From: Bacteroidota bacterium
GTDB lineage: Bacteria > Bacteroidota > Ignavibacteria > Kapaibacteriales > UBA961
Direction of reading: 5' to 3'
Length of the DNA: 51,967 bases
NCBI GenBank assembly: GCA_018266765.1
Contig: JAFDZU010000008.1
Coordinates: 1-51,967, forward strand
Position 1 is the first letter of the stretch, and each line of letters begins with the position of its first letter. The position numbers were made by a program, and so were the translations under genes. The notes beneath the pieces were generated by a model, which searched no databases, had not been told where the DNA came from, and was given only the letters and a program-made list of their open reading frames with translations. Shown piece by piece: positions 37,122-46,525 of this stretch.

Positions 37122-38954
37122 ATGTGTGGAATTGTTGGATATATTGGTTCTAAACCGGCTTGTACAATTATTATGAACGGACTAAAACGTTTAGAATATA
37201 GAGGTTATGATTCGGCTGGAATTGCCACAATTGAAAATGGAATATTAGTTATTTCTAAACGTGCCGGAAAAGTAGCTGATTTAGAAAAAATTATTAATCC
37301 AACGGAACTAACTTCGACAATTGGTATCGGTCACACACGCTGGGCTACTCATGGCGAACCGAATGATATTAATGCTCACCCACATTCAGATTTCAGTGGA
37401 AATATCACTATTATCCATAATGGAATAATTGAAAATTATCTTGCAATTAAGAAAAAGCTACTATTAGATGGCTATTCTTTCAAATCCGAAACCGATTCTG
37501 AGGTTTTAGCTGTATTTATTGGTGATTTATATAAACGGACAAAAGATTTAGAAAAAGCTGTTCGACTTGCATTAACAGAAATAGACGGAACCTTTGGTTT
37601 GGTTGTAATGTCAGTATATGAACCAAATACTCTCATAGCCGCACGACGTGGAAGTCCAATTGTGTTTGGTATCGGAGAAGATGAATATATTATTGCATCT
37701 GATGCATCTGCAATAATCCAACACACCCGTCAAGTTATTTACTTGGAAGACAATGAAATGGTTGTAATTAACAGAGAAGGTTATACCACCAAAACTATTG
37801 ATAATCAGACCACAAACGGTGAAATTCACGAACTTGAATTTGATCTTAAAAGCATAGAAAAAGGTGGATTTGAACATTTTATGCTTAAAGAAATTTACGA
37901 ACAACCCTCTACATTTAGAGATGCTATTAGAGGACGATTATTAATTGAAGAAGGAAACGTGAAACTTGGTGGTTTACGAGTTGTAGCCGATAAATTAAGA
38001 AATGCTAAACGTTTGATAATTATCGGCTGTGGCACATCTTGGCATTCAGGTTTAGTAGGCGAATATATGATAGAACGCCTTGCTCAAATTCCTGTAGAAG
38101 TTGAATATGCTTCTGAATTTCGTTATCGCTCCCCTATAATTTATCCCGACGATGTTGTAATTGCAATATCTCAGTCTGGTGAAACTGCTGATACATATGC
38201 CGCACTTCGAGAAGCCAAACTTAAAGGCGCAACGGTTCTTGGAATTGTCAATGTTGTGGGAAGCAGCATTGCCCGTGAAACAGATGCCGGAGTTTATTCT
38301 CATGCAGGCCCTGAAATAGGTGTTGCTTCTACAAAAGCATTCACATCACAACTTGCTGTTTTATCGTTACTTGCCTTGTATTTAGGTCGGCTAAAAAATG
38401 TCTCAAGTATCGAAGGTAAACGTCTTGCAGAAGCAATTTCTGCAATCCCCGAAAAAATTCAATATATACTTGACCATTCTGACTCAATTAAAGCAATAGC
38501 AAAAGAATATGCTCATGCCCAAAATTTTCTGTATCTTGGACGAGGATATAATTTTCCTGTCGCACTCGAAGGTGCATTAAAACTCAAAGAAATAAGTTAT
38601 ATTCATGCAGAAGGTTACCCTGCGGCTGAGATGAAACATGGCCCTATTGCCTTGATTGATGACAATATGCCTGTTGTATTTATAGCGACAAAAGATGATG
38701 TTTATGATAAAATACTATCTGGAATTGAAGAAGTTCGTGCACGTAAAGGAAAAGTTATTGCAATTGCAAGCGAAGGTGATACTCAAATTTCAAAAGTTGC
38801 AAGTCATGTAATTTACGTTCCGAATACATTGCCGATGCTCATGCCGATTTTATCGGTAATTCCTTTACAACTTCTTTCCTATTATACTGCTGTTGAACGT
38901 GGTTGCAATGTTGATATGCCAAGAAACTTAGCAAAAAGTGTTACTGTAGAATAA
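37122..38954 (+). CDS. glmS: Glucosamine-fructose-6-phosphate aminotransferase
   Basis: This enzyme of about 610 residues makes glucosamine 6-phosphate from fructose 6-phosphate and glutamine, the first step to UDP-GlcNAc for peptidoglycan and LPS. The start must be ATG 37122, because the N-terminal Cys of MCGIVGYIG becomes the catalytic nucleophile after Met removal; the ORF runs 31 codons further up. The glutaminase domain (GHTRWATHGEPN) is followed by two SIS domains (GCGTSWHSG, SQSGETADT, then LGRGYNFPVALEGALKLKE) and the conserved terminus MPRNLAKSVTVE. I do not see the glmS ribozyme core in the short leader. Confidence 0.96.
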   Translation: MCGIVGYIGSKPACTIIMNGLKRLEYRGYDSAGIATIENGILVISKRAGKVADLEKIINPTELTSTIGIGHTRWATHGEPNDINAHPHSDFSGNITIIHNGIIENYLAIKKKLLLDGYSFKSETDSEVLAVFIGDLYKRTKDLEKAVRLALTEIDGTFGLVVMSVYEPNTLIAARRGSPIVFGIGEDEYIIASDASAIIQHTRQVIYLEDNEMVVINREGYTTKTIDNQTTNGEIHELEFDLKSIEKGGFEHFMLKEIYEQPSTFRDAIRGRLLIEEGNVKLGGLRVVADKLRNAKRLIIIGCGTSWHSGLVGEYMIERLAQIPVEVEYASEFRYRSPIIYPDDVVIAISQSGETADTYAALREAKLKGATVLGIVNVVGSSIARETDAGVYSHAGPEIGVASTKAFTSQLAVLSLLALYLGRLKNVSSIEGKRLAEAISAIPEKIQYILDHSDSIKAIAKEYAHAQNFLYLGRGYNFPVALEGALKLKEISYIHAEGYPAAEMKHGPIALIDDNMPVVFIATKDDVYDKILSGIEEVRARKGKVIAIASEGDTQISKVASHVIYVPNTLPMLMPILSVIPLQLLSYYTAVERGCNVDMPRNLAKSVTVE

Positions 38955-38989
38955 ATCAAATTATTTTTAAACTTAAATTCAAGTAATAA

Positions 38990-40228
38990 ATGATAAATAC
39001 TCTTCATGACTTAGATTTGTATGGAAGTTTGGTTCTAACTCGTGTGGACTTCAATGTTCCAATGGATGAAAATGGTAAGATTACAGACGATACACGAATT
39101 AGAGAATCAATTCCAACTATCAAATATATTATTGACAACCGTGGAATTCCTGTTATTATCTCACATTTAGGAAGACCTAATGGGAAAGTAAATATGAAAT
39201 ATTCACTTGCACCTGTTGCTAAACGGCTTGAAGAGCTGATGGGCGAACCTGTTCATTTTGCTACAGATTGCATTGGTGCTGGGGCAGAAGATGTTGTTCA
39301 TCAACGTCATTTTGGTGAAATTGCATTGCTTGAAAATCTTCGTTTCCATCCGGAGGAAGAAGCAAATGATCCTGAGTTTGCCGCGAGAATTGCAGAATTA
39401 GGTGAACTTTACATCAATGATGCTTTTGGAACTTGTCATCGTGCCCATGCTTCAACAGTAGAACTTGCAAATATTTATGTAACTGAAAAAGCAGTCGGTT
39501 TTTTGCTCGAAAAAGAACTAAAATACCTTGGGGAAGCACTCGAAAACCCTGAACGTCCTTTTGTTGCTATACTTGGTGGTTCGAAAGTTTCCGGTAAAAT
39601 TGATGTTATTCGACAATTACTTACAAAATGTGATACAATACTCATTGGTGGTGGAATGATGTTCACATTTTACAAAGCAATGGGATTAGAAATCGGCAAT
39701 AGTTTAATTGAAGAAGACCGTGTCTCACTTGCGGCTGAACTTATTGCCGAAGCAAAACAATTGGGCGTAACGTTATTATTACCAACTGATGTAGTTGTAG
39801 CTGATTCATTTTCTAATGATGCAACTTTTAAAACAGTTTCTATTGAAAGAATCGAAGCAGGTTGGATTGGAATGGATATTGGTGAAAAAACTTGCGAACA
39901 ATTTAATTCTATTATAACCTCAGCAAAAACAGTCGTTTGGAATGGCCCGATGGGTGTATTTGAAATGCCTAATTTTGAAAGTGGAACCCGGTCGGTAGCA
40001 AAAGCTATGGTGAGAGCAACTGAAGCGGGAGCGATAACTATCATTGGAGGTGGAGATTCGGCGGCAGCAATCCATAAATTTAATTTAGAGAAACAAGTAT
40101 CACATGTTTCAACTGGTGGTGGGGCTTCACTTGAATTTCTAGAAGGTAAAATCTTACCCGGAGTAAAAGCACTTGAAGTATTGACCAGAAGTACGTATTC
40201 ATTCAGTAATAATTTAGACAATGAGTAG
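38990..40228 (+). CDS. pgk: Phosphoglycerate kinase
   Basis: This 412-residue glycolytic enzyme transfers phosphate from 1,3-bisphosphoglycerate to ADP. It is recognised by RVDFNVPMDE, SHLGRPNG, LLENLRFHPEEE, NDAFGTCHRAHAST, ILGGSKVSGKI, WNGPMGVFE and GGGDSAAAI; the usual LGGAKVxDKI appears here as GGSKVSGKI. Length is typical. Its last codons overlap the rhomboid start by 8 bp, so the two are translationally coupled. The gene follows glmS by 35 bp. Confidence 0.96.
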   Translation: MINTLHDLDLYGSLVLTRVDFNVPMDENGKITDDTRIRESIPTIKYIIDNRGIPVIISHLGRPNGKVNMKYSLAPVAKRLEELMGEPVHFATDCIGAGAEDVVHQRHFGEIALLENLRFHPEEEANDPEFAARIAELGELYINDAFGTCHRAHASTVELANIYVTEKAVGFLLEKELKYLGEALENPERPFVAILGGSKVSGKIDVIRQLLTKCDTILIGGGMMFTFYKAMGLEIGNSLIEEDRVSLAAELIAEAKQLGVTLLLPTDVVVADSFSNDATFKTVSIERIEAGWIGMDIGEKTCEQFNSIITSAKTVVWNGPMGVFEMPNFESGTRSVAKAMVRATEAGAITIIGGGDSAAAIHKFNLEKQVSHVSTGGGASLEFLEGKILPGVKALEVLTRSTYSFSNNLDNE

Positions 40229-41159
40229 TTACGATCGCGACTATAATAGACCACAACGTGGAGGATTTTCTTTTTTTCCACCGGTTTTAAAATCACTATT
40301 GATTATCAATGTTTTGATTTTTTTAATCCAAGTTTTCTTCTTTGAAGGGTTTTCACTAGGAGGAGTATCCTTAGACAAAATTGTATCACAATATTTCGCA
40401 CTTCAACCGATTCAATCAGAAAATTTCTTTCCATGGCAACTTATCACTTATCAATTCATGCATGGCGGATTATCTCATATTTTCTTTAACCTGTTTGCTT
40501 TATGGATGTTTGGTGCAGATTTGGAAAATTTATGGGGGTCAAAAAGATTCTTAGTTTTTTATCTATTGTGTGGAGTTGGAGCTGGATTAGTACAACTCGC
40601 GGTACAATATGTTCCCGGAGTTGGAGCATATCCAACCGTTGGTGCTTCAGGAGCAATTTTTGGAATTCTCCTTGCATTTGGTCTGACGTTCCCTGATCGT
40701 CCTATTATTATGTTTCCAATTTTCTTCCCGATTCCTGCTAAATACTTCGTAATGATTTATGCAGCAATAAATCTATTTTCAGGTTTGACCAATGCAAATG
40801 ATGGTGTTGCTCATTTTGCACATCTGGGTGGTGCTTTATTTGGATTTATACTCGTAAAATTTGGCGACCAACTTCGTATTTTTGAGTATGTAGATAAATT
40901 TATTAATATTTTTTCTCCTACTAAAGTTGAGAGTTTCCATTCACGACCACAATCCCCTCTACGGCATATAGAAGTTCATCCCATTTCTCCTACTCCAACA
41001 CATACTACAGGACGTGGCTCTGGATTTTATTATAATGGACAAGAAATTCCACAGAGACAAATTGATTTAATATTAGATAAAATTTCATCAAAAGGTTTTC
41101 AGAGTTTAACCGATGAAGAAAAGAAGATGCTTTATGATATCAATAAAAAATCTGAATAA
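40221..41159 (+). CDS. Rhomboid family intramembrane serine protease
   Basis: This 312-residue membrane protease has six TM helices. The catalytic Ser143 is in GASGAIFG, and the catalytic His is probably His201 in AHFAHLGGALFG. The substrate-loop element HGGLSHIFFNLFALWMFG is typical. After a Pro/Ser linker the last 45 residues (YYNGQEIPQRQIDLILDK...LTDEEKKML) form a short helical tail seen on Bacteroidota rhomboids. It overlaps pgk by 8 bp. Substrates are unknown. Confidence 0.92.
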   Translation: MSSYDRDYNRPQRGGFSFFPPVLKSLLIINVLIFLIQVFFFEGFSLGGVSLDKIVSQYFALQPIQSENFFPWQLITYQFMHGGLSHIFFNLFALWMFGADLENLWGSKRFLVFYLLCGVGAGLVQLAVQYVPGVGAYPTVGASGAIFGILLAFGLTFPDRPIIMFPIFFPIPAKYFVMIYAAINLFSGLTNANDGVAHFAHLGGALFGFILVKFGDQLRIFEYVDKFINIFSPTKVESFHSRPQSPLRHIEVHPISPTPTHTTGRGSGFYYNGQEIPQRQIDLILDKISSKGFQSLTDEEKKMLYDINKKSE

Positions 41160-41220
41160 TGTATCTCTAATTTTTTCTTGCAAACATATTCTTTAACAAT
41201 CTAATATACATCAAATAACA

Positions 41221-42363
41221 ATGTCAGAATTTCCTCTTTCCGTCCTTCAACATCCTCACGAACAACCATATACAGTTAAGCCATTCCGTAGAAGAATCAG
41301 CCGACAAGTGATGGTTGGGAATGTGCCGGTTGGTGGTAACGCACCTGTCAGCGTGCAAACGATGACCAAAACAAAAACAGCTGATGTTGCCGCAACTGTC
41401 GCCCAAATACTTCGTTGTGAAGAAGCCGGTGTTGATATTGTTCGTGTAACCGTTAATGATTGGGATGCCGCCGAGGCAATGGCAGAAATTGTCAGGCAAT
41501 CAAGGATTCCAATAGTTGCTGATATTCATTTCAATCATGTATTTGCTCTTAAAGCTATTGAAGCAGGAGTTGCTAAAGTACGAATTAATCCGGGAAATAT
41601 CGGCCCTCGTGAACGAATTAAACAAGTGCTTGATGCCGCTAAAGAACGTGGCACTCCAATTCGTATCGGTGTTAATTCGGGTTCTCTCGAAGCAGATATT
41701 CTCGAAAAGCATGGTTATCCTACTGCAGAGGCATTATTTGAAAGTGCGATGAGACATGCAGAAATATCAGCAGATTTTGGTGTTCATAATGTTATAATCT
41801 CAGTAAAATCTACTGATGTTCGACTGATGATTGAAGCATATCGAATGCTTGCTGAAAAAACTGACTTCCCTCTTCATCTCGGTGTTACGGAAGCTGGAAC
41901 AGCTCGTGTAGGAACTATCAAATCAGCGGTCGGTATAGGAACTCTGCTTGCTGAAGGTATTGGGGATACAATTCGAGTATCTCTTACTGACGAACCCGAA
42001 AAAGAAGTAGAAGTAGGTAAGGAAATTTTGCGTTCACTTGGACTTGCACAAAGAACTGTCGAAATAATCGCTTGTCCTACGTGTGGTCGCTTAGAAGTTG
42101 ATTTATTTAAGATAACAAACGAACTCGAAGAGTCACTCAAAGGTGTCAAGAAACCTGTAAAAATTGCATTACTTGGTTGTGTTGTAAATGGTCCGGGTGA
42201 GGCAAGTGAAGCTGATATAGGAATAGCCGCAGGAAAAGGTGTTGGTATTCTTTACAGAAAGGGTATTGTTGTTCGCAGAGTTAAAGAATCCGAAATAGTT
42301 CAGGCAGTTGTAGATGAAGTAATGGCTTTTCAACCGGTAGAAGAAACAGCAGAAATTCTATAA
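41221..42363 (+). CDS. ispG: 4-hydroxy-3-methylbut-2-en-1-yl diphosphate synthase
   Basis: This 380-residue [4Fe-4S] enzyme of the MEP isoprenoid pathway converts MEcPP to HMBPP. Cluster cysteines are Cys285 and Cys288 (ACPTCGR) and Cys320 (LLGCVVNGPGE), with Glu327 as the fourth ligand. The TIM-barrel segments QTMTKTKTADV, VRVTVNDW, ADIHFNHVFAL and RINPGNIG are standard. The length fits the short bacterial form without the plant insertion. It stands 61 bp after the rhomboid gene. Confidence 0.97.
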   Translation: MSEFPLSVLQHPHEQPYTVKPFRRRISRQVMVGNVPVGGNAPVSVQTMTKTKTADVAATVAQILRCEEAGVDIVRVTVNDWDAAEAMAEIVRQSRIPIVADIHFNHVFALKAIEAGVAKVRINPGNIGPRERIKQVLDAAKERGTPIRIGVNSGSLEADILEKHGYPTAEALFESAMRHAEISADFGVHNVIISVKSTDVRLMIEAYRMLAEKTDFPLHLGVTEAGTARVGTIKSAVGIGTLLAEGIGDTIRVSLTDEPEKEVEVGKEILRSLGLAQRTVEIIACPTCGRLEVDLFKITNELEESLKGVKKPVKIALLGCVVNGPGEASEADIGIAAGKGVGILYRKGIVVRRVKESEIVQAVVDEVMAFQPVEETAEIL

Positions 42364-42383
42364 TTTTAATGTTTCAAAAATAA

Positions 42384-42418
42384 TTTGAATGTTAAAATAA
42401 AAATTGTTTGTATTTTTG
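42384..42418 (+). promoter_or_regulatory. Promoter of a small RNA
   Basis: TTTG (42384-42387), 23-bp spacer, TATTTTTG (42411-42418). Transcription should begin near 42424, immediately before a structured element and not before any plus-strand gene. Confidence 0.55.
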
Positions 42419-42423
42419 TGCAG

Positions 42424-42506
42424 AGTTGAGCGGTAATCTCTCCCCTGAGAGTCGCGCCAAGACGCTCAAGCTCGATATGATTTGGTAAATCATGTCGGGC
42501 TTTTTT
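42424..42506 (+). ncRNA. Candidate structured small RNA
   Basis: About 83 nt run from the predicted start to an intrinsic terminator. TTGAGCG (42426-42432) pairs with CGCTCAA (42463-42469), enclosing a hairpin CTCTC-CCCT-GAGAG (42438-42451) and a single-stranded TCGCGCCAAGA. Next is a 15-bp stem (42469-42483 with 42487-42501, loop GGT) and a T-run. The region lies between the convergent genes ispG and rodA, so it is not a leader. I do not recognise it as tmRNA, 6S, SRP RNA or a riboswitch. Confidence 0.6.
42469..42506 (+). terminator. Intrinsic terminator of the small RNA
   Basis: The 15-bp stem has two G-T wobbles, a 3-nt loop and six Ts after it. Only the plus strand has a T-tract. It could also end ispG read-through. 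Confidence 0.85.
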
Positions 42507-42531
42507 ATTTTATAGAGGGCTTTTAGGGCTT

Positions 42532-43806
42532 TTACCTGATAACTTTACTCTGGCGCACTCGATATGCATTAAGAAGTAATCCAATACAAGTAAAATTAAC
42601 AACAAGTGAAGAACCACCCGCACTTAAAAAAGGCAAAGGAATTCCCATTACAGGAAATACACCTATCGCCATTCCGATATTTACAAGTGAATGAAATAAC
42701 ATCAATGTTGCAACCCCTATACTTGTGACAGCTGAGAACTTATTTCTCGCTAAAGTAGCAATGTTTATTGCCCTAAAAATGACCATTCCCAAGAGTCCGA
42801 TAACCATCACTCCACCTATGAAACCAAATTCTTCCGTTGGTACACAAAAAATAAAATCAGTCCATTGTTTTGGAATATATCTCAGTTGAGTTTGGGTTCC
42901 GTGCATAAATCCTTTCCCGGAAAATCCTCCACTCCCTACTGCCATCACTGACTGAATTACATTATATCCTCTCCCGAGTGGGTCGGATTCAGGATTTAAG
43001 AACGATTGGATTCTATCCTTTTGGTGAGGTTTCAATACATCATAAACATAACTTGCGGAGAAGCCGATTCCTATGAAAATCCCTACAGCAACTGTAGTAA
43101 TAATAATTCCTCTCCGAAATGTAATTGCCCATAGAGAAAATATTCCGGCAGTTACGTAAAACCATGTTTTGTTTATAAATGCAAAAATTACAGTTAGCGG
43201 TGCGGCAACAATTATAAACATGAGAAACAAATCAACTCCAGCCCATAACATAACCCCCAATAATAACGCAATGAATACAGAAGCAGACCCGAAATCCGGC
43301 TCTAACATAATCAAAGCAATAGGTAAAGCTACAATGGCAAATGATGTTACTAAATCTCTCACTGTACGTAAATCAACACCTTTCCGTGAGATAAATTCAG
43401 CTAATGCTAATAATGTTCCAATCTTTGCAAGCTCAGAGGGCTGAAATCCAATAGATCCAAGATAAAGCCAACTTTTCGAGCCATATACTGTTTTACCGAC
43501 GACAATCACAGCGACAAGAAGTAATATAGTTATTCCATAAATCCCATAAGAACTTAAAGATATCCATCGTTCTGGCATAAATGCTAAACTTATCATTAGC
43601 ACAAAGCCAAATACAGTATATTGAAGTTGTTTGATAAAATAAGGACTCATTTTACCATCAAATGTAGATGTAGCACTATAAATTGATATTAATCCAAGTG
43701 CAACCAACATAGCGGCGGTAAGAAATAATGACCAATCAAAAAGCTCAATAAAAGGTCGTTTTCCTGTTGTATATTCTACAGTATCATCGAAAGTAAGATG
43801 TTGCAT
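42532..43806 (-). CDS. rodA: Peptidoglycan glycosyltransferase RodA (SEDS family)
   Basis: This 424-residue membrane enzyme polymerises lipid II into glycan strands for side-wall growth. It has about ten TM helices. SEDS signatures are GSKSWLYLGSIGFQPSELAKI, ALPIALIMLEPDFGSA, FIFCVPTEEFGFIGG and MGIPLPFLSAGGSSL. It matches RodA rather than FtsW by the short N-terminus and the position of the PTEEFGF motif. It is 13 bp downstream of the histidine phosphatase gene. The usual neighbours mreBCD and mrdA are not present. Confidence 0.93.
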   Translation of the reverse strand: MQHLTFDDTVEYTTGKRPFIELFDWSLFLTAAMLVALGLISIYSATSTFDGKMSPYFIKQLQYTVFGFVLMISLAFMPERWISLSSYGIYGITILLLVAVIVVGKTVYGSKSWLYLGSIGFQPSELAKIGTLLALAEFISRKGVDLRTVRDLVTSFAIVALPIALIMLEPDFGSASVFIALLLGVMLWAGVDLFLMFIIVAAPLTVIFAFINKTWFYVTAGIFSLWAITFRRGIIITTVAVGIFIGIGFSASYVYDVLKPHQKDRIQSFLNPESDPLGRGYNVIQSVMAVGSGGFSGKGFMHGTQTQLRYIPKQWTDFIFCVPTEEFGFIGGVMVIGLLGMVIFRAINIATLARNKFSAVTSIGVATLMLFHSLVNIGMAIGVFPVMGIPLPFLSAGGSSLVVNFTCIGLLLNAYRVRQSKVIR

Positions 43807-43819
43807 TTGGATTTATAAC

Positions 43820-44386
43820 TTAAATTCTATTGATAAAATCTACACCGATAGTGCCTTCTTCTATTTTGATTTTGCTCACACTACCGTATGCTATTCTGAT
43901 ATCAAAAGAACGTTCAAATGGAATAGCAAGGACATACATCAAAATACATCGAATTACGCTTGCATGGGTTACGATAACGACGGTTTTATGGTTTTTGGCA
44001 GTAATTTCATCGAAGAATTCTATTGATCGTGTAAATAAATCAGTATAAGATTCGCCATTAGGGCATTTCGTTGTTACTGCATTACGCATCCATTCATCGA
44101 GGGCTGTTTGGTCAATTTGTTCCCACCGTTTTAATTCCCAATCTCCAAAGTTTAAGTCTAAAATACGATTATCGGATTGTGATGGACGGCGACTTAAGTA
44201 TTCTGCGAGCTGAACGCAACGACGTACAGGTGAAGCCAGAAACACAGCATTATGTCTATCGGGAATAAGTTTCGCAGTATCACTTGCCTCTTGTAAAAAC
44301 GTTGAAGCAAGGTGAACTTCCGATTGCCCATAGCAGATTGATTTGTCAGCATTGAGAGAAGTATGACGCACTAAATAAATATCCAC
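43820..44386 (-). CDS. Histidine phosphatase family protein (CobC-like)
   Basis: This 188-residue phosphoglycerate-mutase-like phosphatase has the catalytic motif VRHT near residue 7, the second Arg in LASPVRRCVQLAE, and the second His in VIVTHASVIRCI. The N-terminal ICYGQSEVHL is characteristic of the CobC subgroup, alpha-ribazole phosphatases of cobalamin synthesis, where the family sequence has CYGQ-D. No cobalamin genes are nearby, so the substrate is uncertain. It precedes rodA by 13 bp on the same strand. Confidence 0.85.
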   Translation of the reverse strand: MDIYLVRHTSLNADKSICYGQSEVHLASTFLQEASDTAKLIPDRHNAVFLASPVRRCVQLAEYLSRRPSQSDNRILDLNFGDWELKRWEQIDQTALDEWMRNAVTTKCPNGESYTDLFTRSIEFFDEITAKNHKTVVIVTHASVIRCILMYVLAIPFERSFDIRIAYGSVSKIKIEEGTIGVDFINRI

Positions 44387-44535
44387 GCAAGTAACTCAAT
44401 TCCAGAAGTAAAGAATATTTCTATATGTTATAATGGCAAATTACCATTTTTTCCACAAAATCCACAGTTAAGAGATTCTAATCATCACAGAGTTTATAGT
44501 TGATTTTTTTATGTTTTATTTAAAGTTTGAACTGC

Positions 44536-45750
44536 TTAGTATAATTCCGTGAGTTTATAATCAATCAATTTTCGATATAAAGTTCGTTCACTGATTCCCA
44601 AAGTTTTGGAGGCCATTCTTCGATTACCTTCAAATCGCTTTAGAGCAGAAATGATTAATCTACGCTCCATTTCATCGAGACGATAGTCTTCATCTTGTAG
44701 ATTGTCATAGTCTTTTTCAACTGCATTAGCAACGGTAACAGGAACAGTAAACTGTTCTGACCGCATTTCATTAATTTGCTCTAATATTACGGCAATTCCT
44801 CGTTTTATTTCAGCCACTTCATTCCGAACTTCTAGGAGTGATCGCATAATTAAATCACTTTCACTGCGTTCATCCCTTCGAAGTGGCGGTTCGGTAACAT
44901 GGACAATTGCGCTTTTTGAATTATAGGATTCTTCTTCGTAAGAAGGTAATGTCGGTGGAATATACTTTCGTAATAACTCAGGAGTTATATAACTTCCATT
45001 TTCAAGCGTTACAAGTGTTTCGACAAAATTTCTCAATTCTCGTATATTCCCGCGCCATGGTAAATTTTCTAAAATTAAAAGTGCTTCATCTGAAATTCCA
45101 TCAAATTCAATATCAATCTTTGTACAAACTTTTGAAGCAAAGAATTCAACAAGTATTCCAATATCCTCGGGGTGTTTTCTAAGCGGCGGAAGCACAATTT
45201 GAACAGAATTCAGTCGAAAAAAAAGATCTTCTCGAAAATTTCCTTGACGAACTTCATATTCTAAATCTCGATTAGTAGCGGCAATAATCCGAACATCAAC
45301 ATGTTGCATCTCAGATGAACCAACTCGTGTGAATTCACCGCTTTCCAATACCCTCAAGAGTTTAACTTGTGTACCTATCGGCATTTCACCAATTTCATCC
45401 AAAAAAATAGTCCCTCGGTCTGCTGATTCAAAAAAACCTTTACGCTGTTCTATCGCACCGGTAAACGCTCCTTTTTCATGTCCAAATAGTTCAGATTCAA
45501 GTAAAGTTTCAGGAATTGCTCCACAATTAACGCTAACAAACGGATGTTTTCTTCGTTTACTAAGTCCGTGGATTGCATGAGCAAATACTTCCTTTCCTGT
45601 TCCGGTTTCACCTGTTATAAGTGTTGTTAAATCCGTTGGGGCTACCTGTACAAGCCGTTGAATCGGTATTATCATCGCGGCTGATGATGCAACTATACCG
45701 TACCGTAGTTGAAGAAGGTGGAGGATATTTTGGTCGTCGGTTGTACTCAT
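44536..45750 (-). CDS. Sigma-54-dependent transcriptional activator without receiver domain
   Basis: This 404-residue AAA+ activator has no receiver or GAF domain; it begins almost at once with the ATPase. Walker A is GETGTGKE, the sigma-54 contact loop is GAFTGA, Walker B is [12 protein letters not shown], and [11 protein letters not shown] and [15 protein letters not shown] follow. A linker of about 100 residues leads to a Fis-type helix-turn-helix ([17 protein letters not shown]) at the C-terminus. Control must come from elsewhere, perhaps through the linker or another protein. No sigma-54 promoter was recognised in the window. Confidence 0.93.
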   Translation of the reverse strand: MSTTDDQNILHLLQLRYGIVASSAAMIIPIQRLVQVAPTDLTTLITGETGTGKEVFAHAIHGLSKRRKHPFVSVNCGAIPETLLESELFGHEKGAFTGAIEQRKGFFESADRGTIFLDEIGEMPIGTQVKLLRVLESGEFTRVGSSEMQHVDVRIIAATNRDLEYEVRQGNFREDLFFRLNSVQIVLPPLRKHPEDIGILVEFFASKVCTKIDIEFDGISDEALLILENLPWRGNIRELRNFVETLVTLENGSYITPELLRKYIPPTLPSYEEESYNSKSAIVHVTEPPLRRDERSESDLIMRSLLEVRNEVAEIKRGIAVILEQINEMRSEQFTVPVTVANAVEKDYDNLQDEDYRLDEMERRLIISALKRFEGNRRMASKTLGISERTLYRKLIDYKLTELY

Positions 45751-45815
45751 TATATAGTTTTATTCCTTTAAGATTATCTATTTATGTTATCGAAATTCTC
45801 TTTAAATAATATTTC

Positions 45816-46490
45816 TTACTTTCCTTCTGCTTTCATTTTTTTCCATTCTGTCCATCCCCCAAAATATATAAACAAACGCTTGAATCCAAAATTTGCAAGT
45901 TGTTCACAAATTTCATGACTTAACGGACATTCTGGGCCGCCGGAACAATAGGCAACGATACGCTTATCGCGTGGAAGTCCAATAATTTCAGGAATATGCT
46001 TTTGGAAATCTTCGGGGAAAATGTGAATCGCACCCGGAATATGCCCTGCATTCCATTCATCATCATTTCGTGCATCAATAAACAGAACGTCTTTATCTTC
46101 GAGCAAACGTAATACTTGCGAATATGTTACAGAAGCAGGTTTCGGCTTTTCAGAAGAAGAATTTGGAGTTTCTTTTACAGATGGACTTTCTACTTTAGCA
46201 ATCGGTGGAGCATTCGTTTTGACTTTACTTGTAGTATCCTTAGTCATGGGTGTCTTAACTGAAGGTTGAGGTGTTTGCTCCAATGGTTTCGAAGTTTCTA
46301 TAGTTGGTTGCTGAGTCGAACTGCTTGCCGAAGGTGCAAACAACTGCGAATCATCAGCTTGAACTAATACTTGTTCTTCACGAAGAAGGGGTATTTTCTT
46401 TGGTGAAGCACATTGATTATATCCAATACCCAAACAAACCGAAATAATAATGATGACAACTATCTCACGAAGTAACGATGAATTATTCAT
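45816..46490 (-). CDS. Membrane-anchored rhodanese
   Basis: This 224-residue protein has an N-terminal membrane anchor (IVVIIIISVCLGIGY), a Pro/Ser/Thr/Lys-rich linker (about 40-115) and a C-terminal rhodanese domain (about 118-220). Characteristic elements are FIDARNDDEWNAGHIPGAIH and the active-site loop AYCSGGPECPLS, with Cys at the nucleophile position and a second Cys in the loop. It ends in YFGGWTEWKK. It should transfer sulfane sulfur or act in thiol redox outside the cytoplasm; the substrate is unknown. Confidence 0.88.
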   Translation of the reverse strand: MNNSSLLREIVVIIIISVCLGIGYNQCASPKKIPLLREEQVLVQADDSQLFAPSASSSTQQPTIETSKPLEQTPQPSVKTPMTKDTTSKVKTNAPPIAKVESPSVKETPNSSSEKPKPASVTYSQVLRLLEDKDVLFIDARNDDEWNAGHIPGAIHIFPEDFQKHIPEIIGLPRDKRIVAYCSGGPECPLSHEICEQLANFGFKRLFIYFGGWTEWKKMKAEGK

Positions 46491-46525
46491 ATTTATAAAT
46501 TATTAATACGAAAGAATGAACTACA

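Noticed and set aside
42469-42506. Terminator stem as the rodA terminator
   Set aside because: On the minus strand no T-tract follows the stem, so it works on the plus strand only.
43820-44386. Firm CobC (alpha-ribazole phosphatase) assignment
   Set aside because: The CYGQ motif fits, but no cobalamin genes are nearby and histidine phosphatases change substrate readily.
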